The notes under the pieces were generated by a model. That model saw only the letters and a list, made by a program, of their open reading frames with translations. It was not told the DNA's origin and ran no database searches. The translations under genes and the position numbers were made by a program. Positions 63,385-64,000 of a stretch of DNA of 64,000 nt are shown here, in pieces. Origin of the DNA: Nitrosomonas aestuarii (lineage in GTDB: Bacteria > Pseudomonadota > Gammaproteobacteria > Burkholderiales > Nitrosomonadaceae); assembly GCF_003046585.1 (NCBI RefSeq), contig NZ_QAAE01000002.1, forward strand, positions 62,001 to 126,000, read 5' to 3'. Each line of letters starts with the position of its first letter. Positions within the stretch are counted from its first letter, which is position 1.

Positions 63385-64000
63385 ATGTCTTCAATCATTA
63401 GAATGGTCACTTTTTGGGTGTTGTCACTTGGCTGGCTGGTATTTGCTTATCATGCCGGCAGCATGATTCCCGATCAGCAATTGTGGTTCGCATTACTCAT
63501 CACTTTTCTGTTTGGAATACCCTTGTACATGGCGGCAACCTATTCGGTAACCATTCAAAGAATTCATCGCGCCAATCAATTTCGTAATCTTGGTGTTTTG
63601 TACTGGTTTTTGAATAAACGGATTTTACCCTATATCGGATGGGCGGTCTGGTCCGTTACTTTTGCATTCTTATTGATATTTTATCTCGGCGTTACACAAA
63701 AGATTGAATGGATTGTTTTTCTTTTGACTGTTCCCGTGTTTTCCTGTTTTCACGTTATTTTTGCACCTGTTGCAGCACGCGAATTCAAGTCTTATATTGC
63801 GCTGCATAAATCCTTGATCTGGACGCGTTGGGCGACCGCACTCGCCATGGCGGGATTTTATGTTTTATATGTGAAACTAGCAAGCGGATACCAACCGTAT
63901 GCGTCATTAGTCGAAGCGATTCAGGCACGCAGCCTTGGAATCAATGGCGCAAGTAATAGCGTTCTGATACTGGAAACCGCCCGCATGCTTGGATTTATCG
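63385..64000 (+). CDS. Polytopic membrane protein, cut by the window edge
   Basis: An open frame from the ATG at 63385 (with AGGGAATG upstream) to the end of the window, at least 205 residues. It starts MSSIIRMVTFWVLSLGWLVF and holds six or so hydrophobic helices, with polar loops such as NQFRNLGVLYWFLNKR between them. No family was recognised. It starts 77 bases after the permease and may be co-transcribed with it. Confidence 0.6.
   Translation, partial: MSSIIRMVTFWVLSLGWLVFAYHAGSMIPDQQLWFALLITFLFGIPLYMAATYSVTIQRIHRANQFRNLGVLYWFLNKRILPYIGWAVWSVTFAFLLIFYLGVTQKIEWIVFLLTVPVFSCFHVIFAPVAAREFKSYIALHKSLIWTRWATALAMAGFYVLYVKLASGYQPYASLVEAIQARSLGINGASNSVLILETARMLGFI

Overview
This window looks like a chromosomal segment of a Gram-negative betaproteobacterium. 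The gene content and the A+T-leaning base composition by eye point to an ammonia oxidizer of the Nitrosomonas type (Nitrosomonadales); this is inferred from gene families only, and no diagnostic nitrification gene lies in the window. Outer-membrane biology is prominent: a full Tol-Pal operon, several lipoproteins, a beta-barrel protein and a second ExbB/ExbD set. No tRNA, rRNA, CRISPR array or complete insertion sequence was found.

Layout. 1-2.6 kb: tail of a ZIP metal transporter, a methyltransferase and two small membrane proteins. 2.8-6.7 kb: a two-gene CHAT protease / NB-ARC / TPR module with a small partner, the best candidate for a conflict or cell-death system. 6.9-12.3 kb: Hsp20, a GIY-YIG protein and the conserved block rpmH-rnpA-yidD-yidC-mnmE (minus strand, without dnaA next to it). 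12.5-16.6 kb: Tat-exported transglutaminase, carboxylesterase, exonuclease III and a CorC/HlyC-type CBS protein. 16.8-23.8 kb: ybgC-tolQ-tolR-tolA-tolB-pal-cpoB followed by queE-queC, with a MITE-like repeat inserted between tolR and tolA. 23.9-32.3 kb: a CsgG-like lipoprotein, a Sel1 lipoprotein, then a FecR-TPR-beta-barrel protein beside a CHASE2 adenylate cyclase. 32.5-34.7 kb: yaaA, a SnoaL-like protein and a decayed cation-efflux (CDF) gene. 34.7-40.6 kb: a tightly packed six-gene Mrp Na+/H+ antiporter operon with mrpA and mrpB fused. 40.9-47.2 kb: YbaN, FKBP, a large DUF748 protein, a DUF2780 lipoprotein, a CBS protein and CspA. 47.5-52.4 kb: pterin genes folK, folX and folB, an LsrG-like monooxygenase paired with an iron alcohol dehydrogenase, plsY, and a decayed zinc alcohol dehydrogenase. 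52.9-64 kb: two SLC13-type permeases with RCK_C domains, YajD, an ExbB-ExbD-TonB-like operon with an unusual C-terminal domain, a secreted pectin-acetylesterase-family hydrolase, a secreted lipase and a membrane protein cut by the window edge.

How the parts fit. The Tol-Pal genes and the ExbBD/TonB-like genes are two separate proton-motive-force machines acting across the periplasm. The Mrp antiporter and the two SLC13 carriers handle ions and anions. The YidC/RnpA/L34/MnmE block serves translation and membrane insertion. Several genes were decided by start-site reading: hsp20 appears to begin at a rare ATT codon, and rnpA has no ATG/GTG/TTG that would include its conserved N-terminus. A family of short repeats with the end sequence CAGGCTGTTGAAAAAC occurs in at least four places and accounts for several intergenic stretches.
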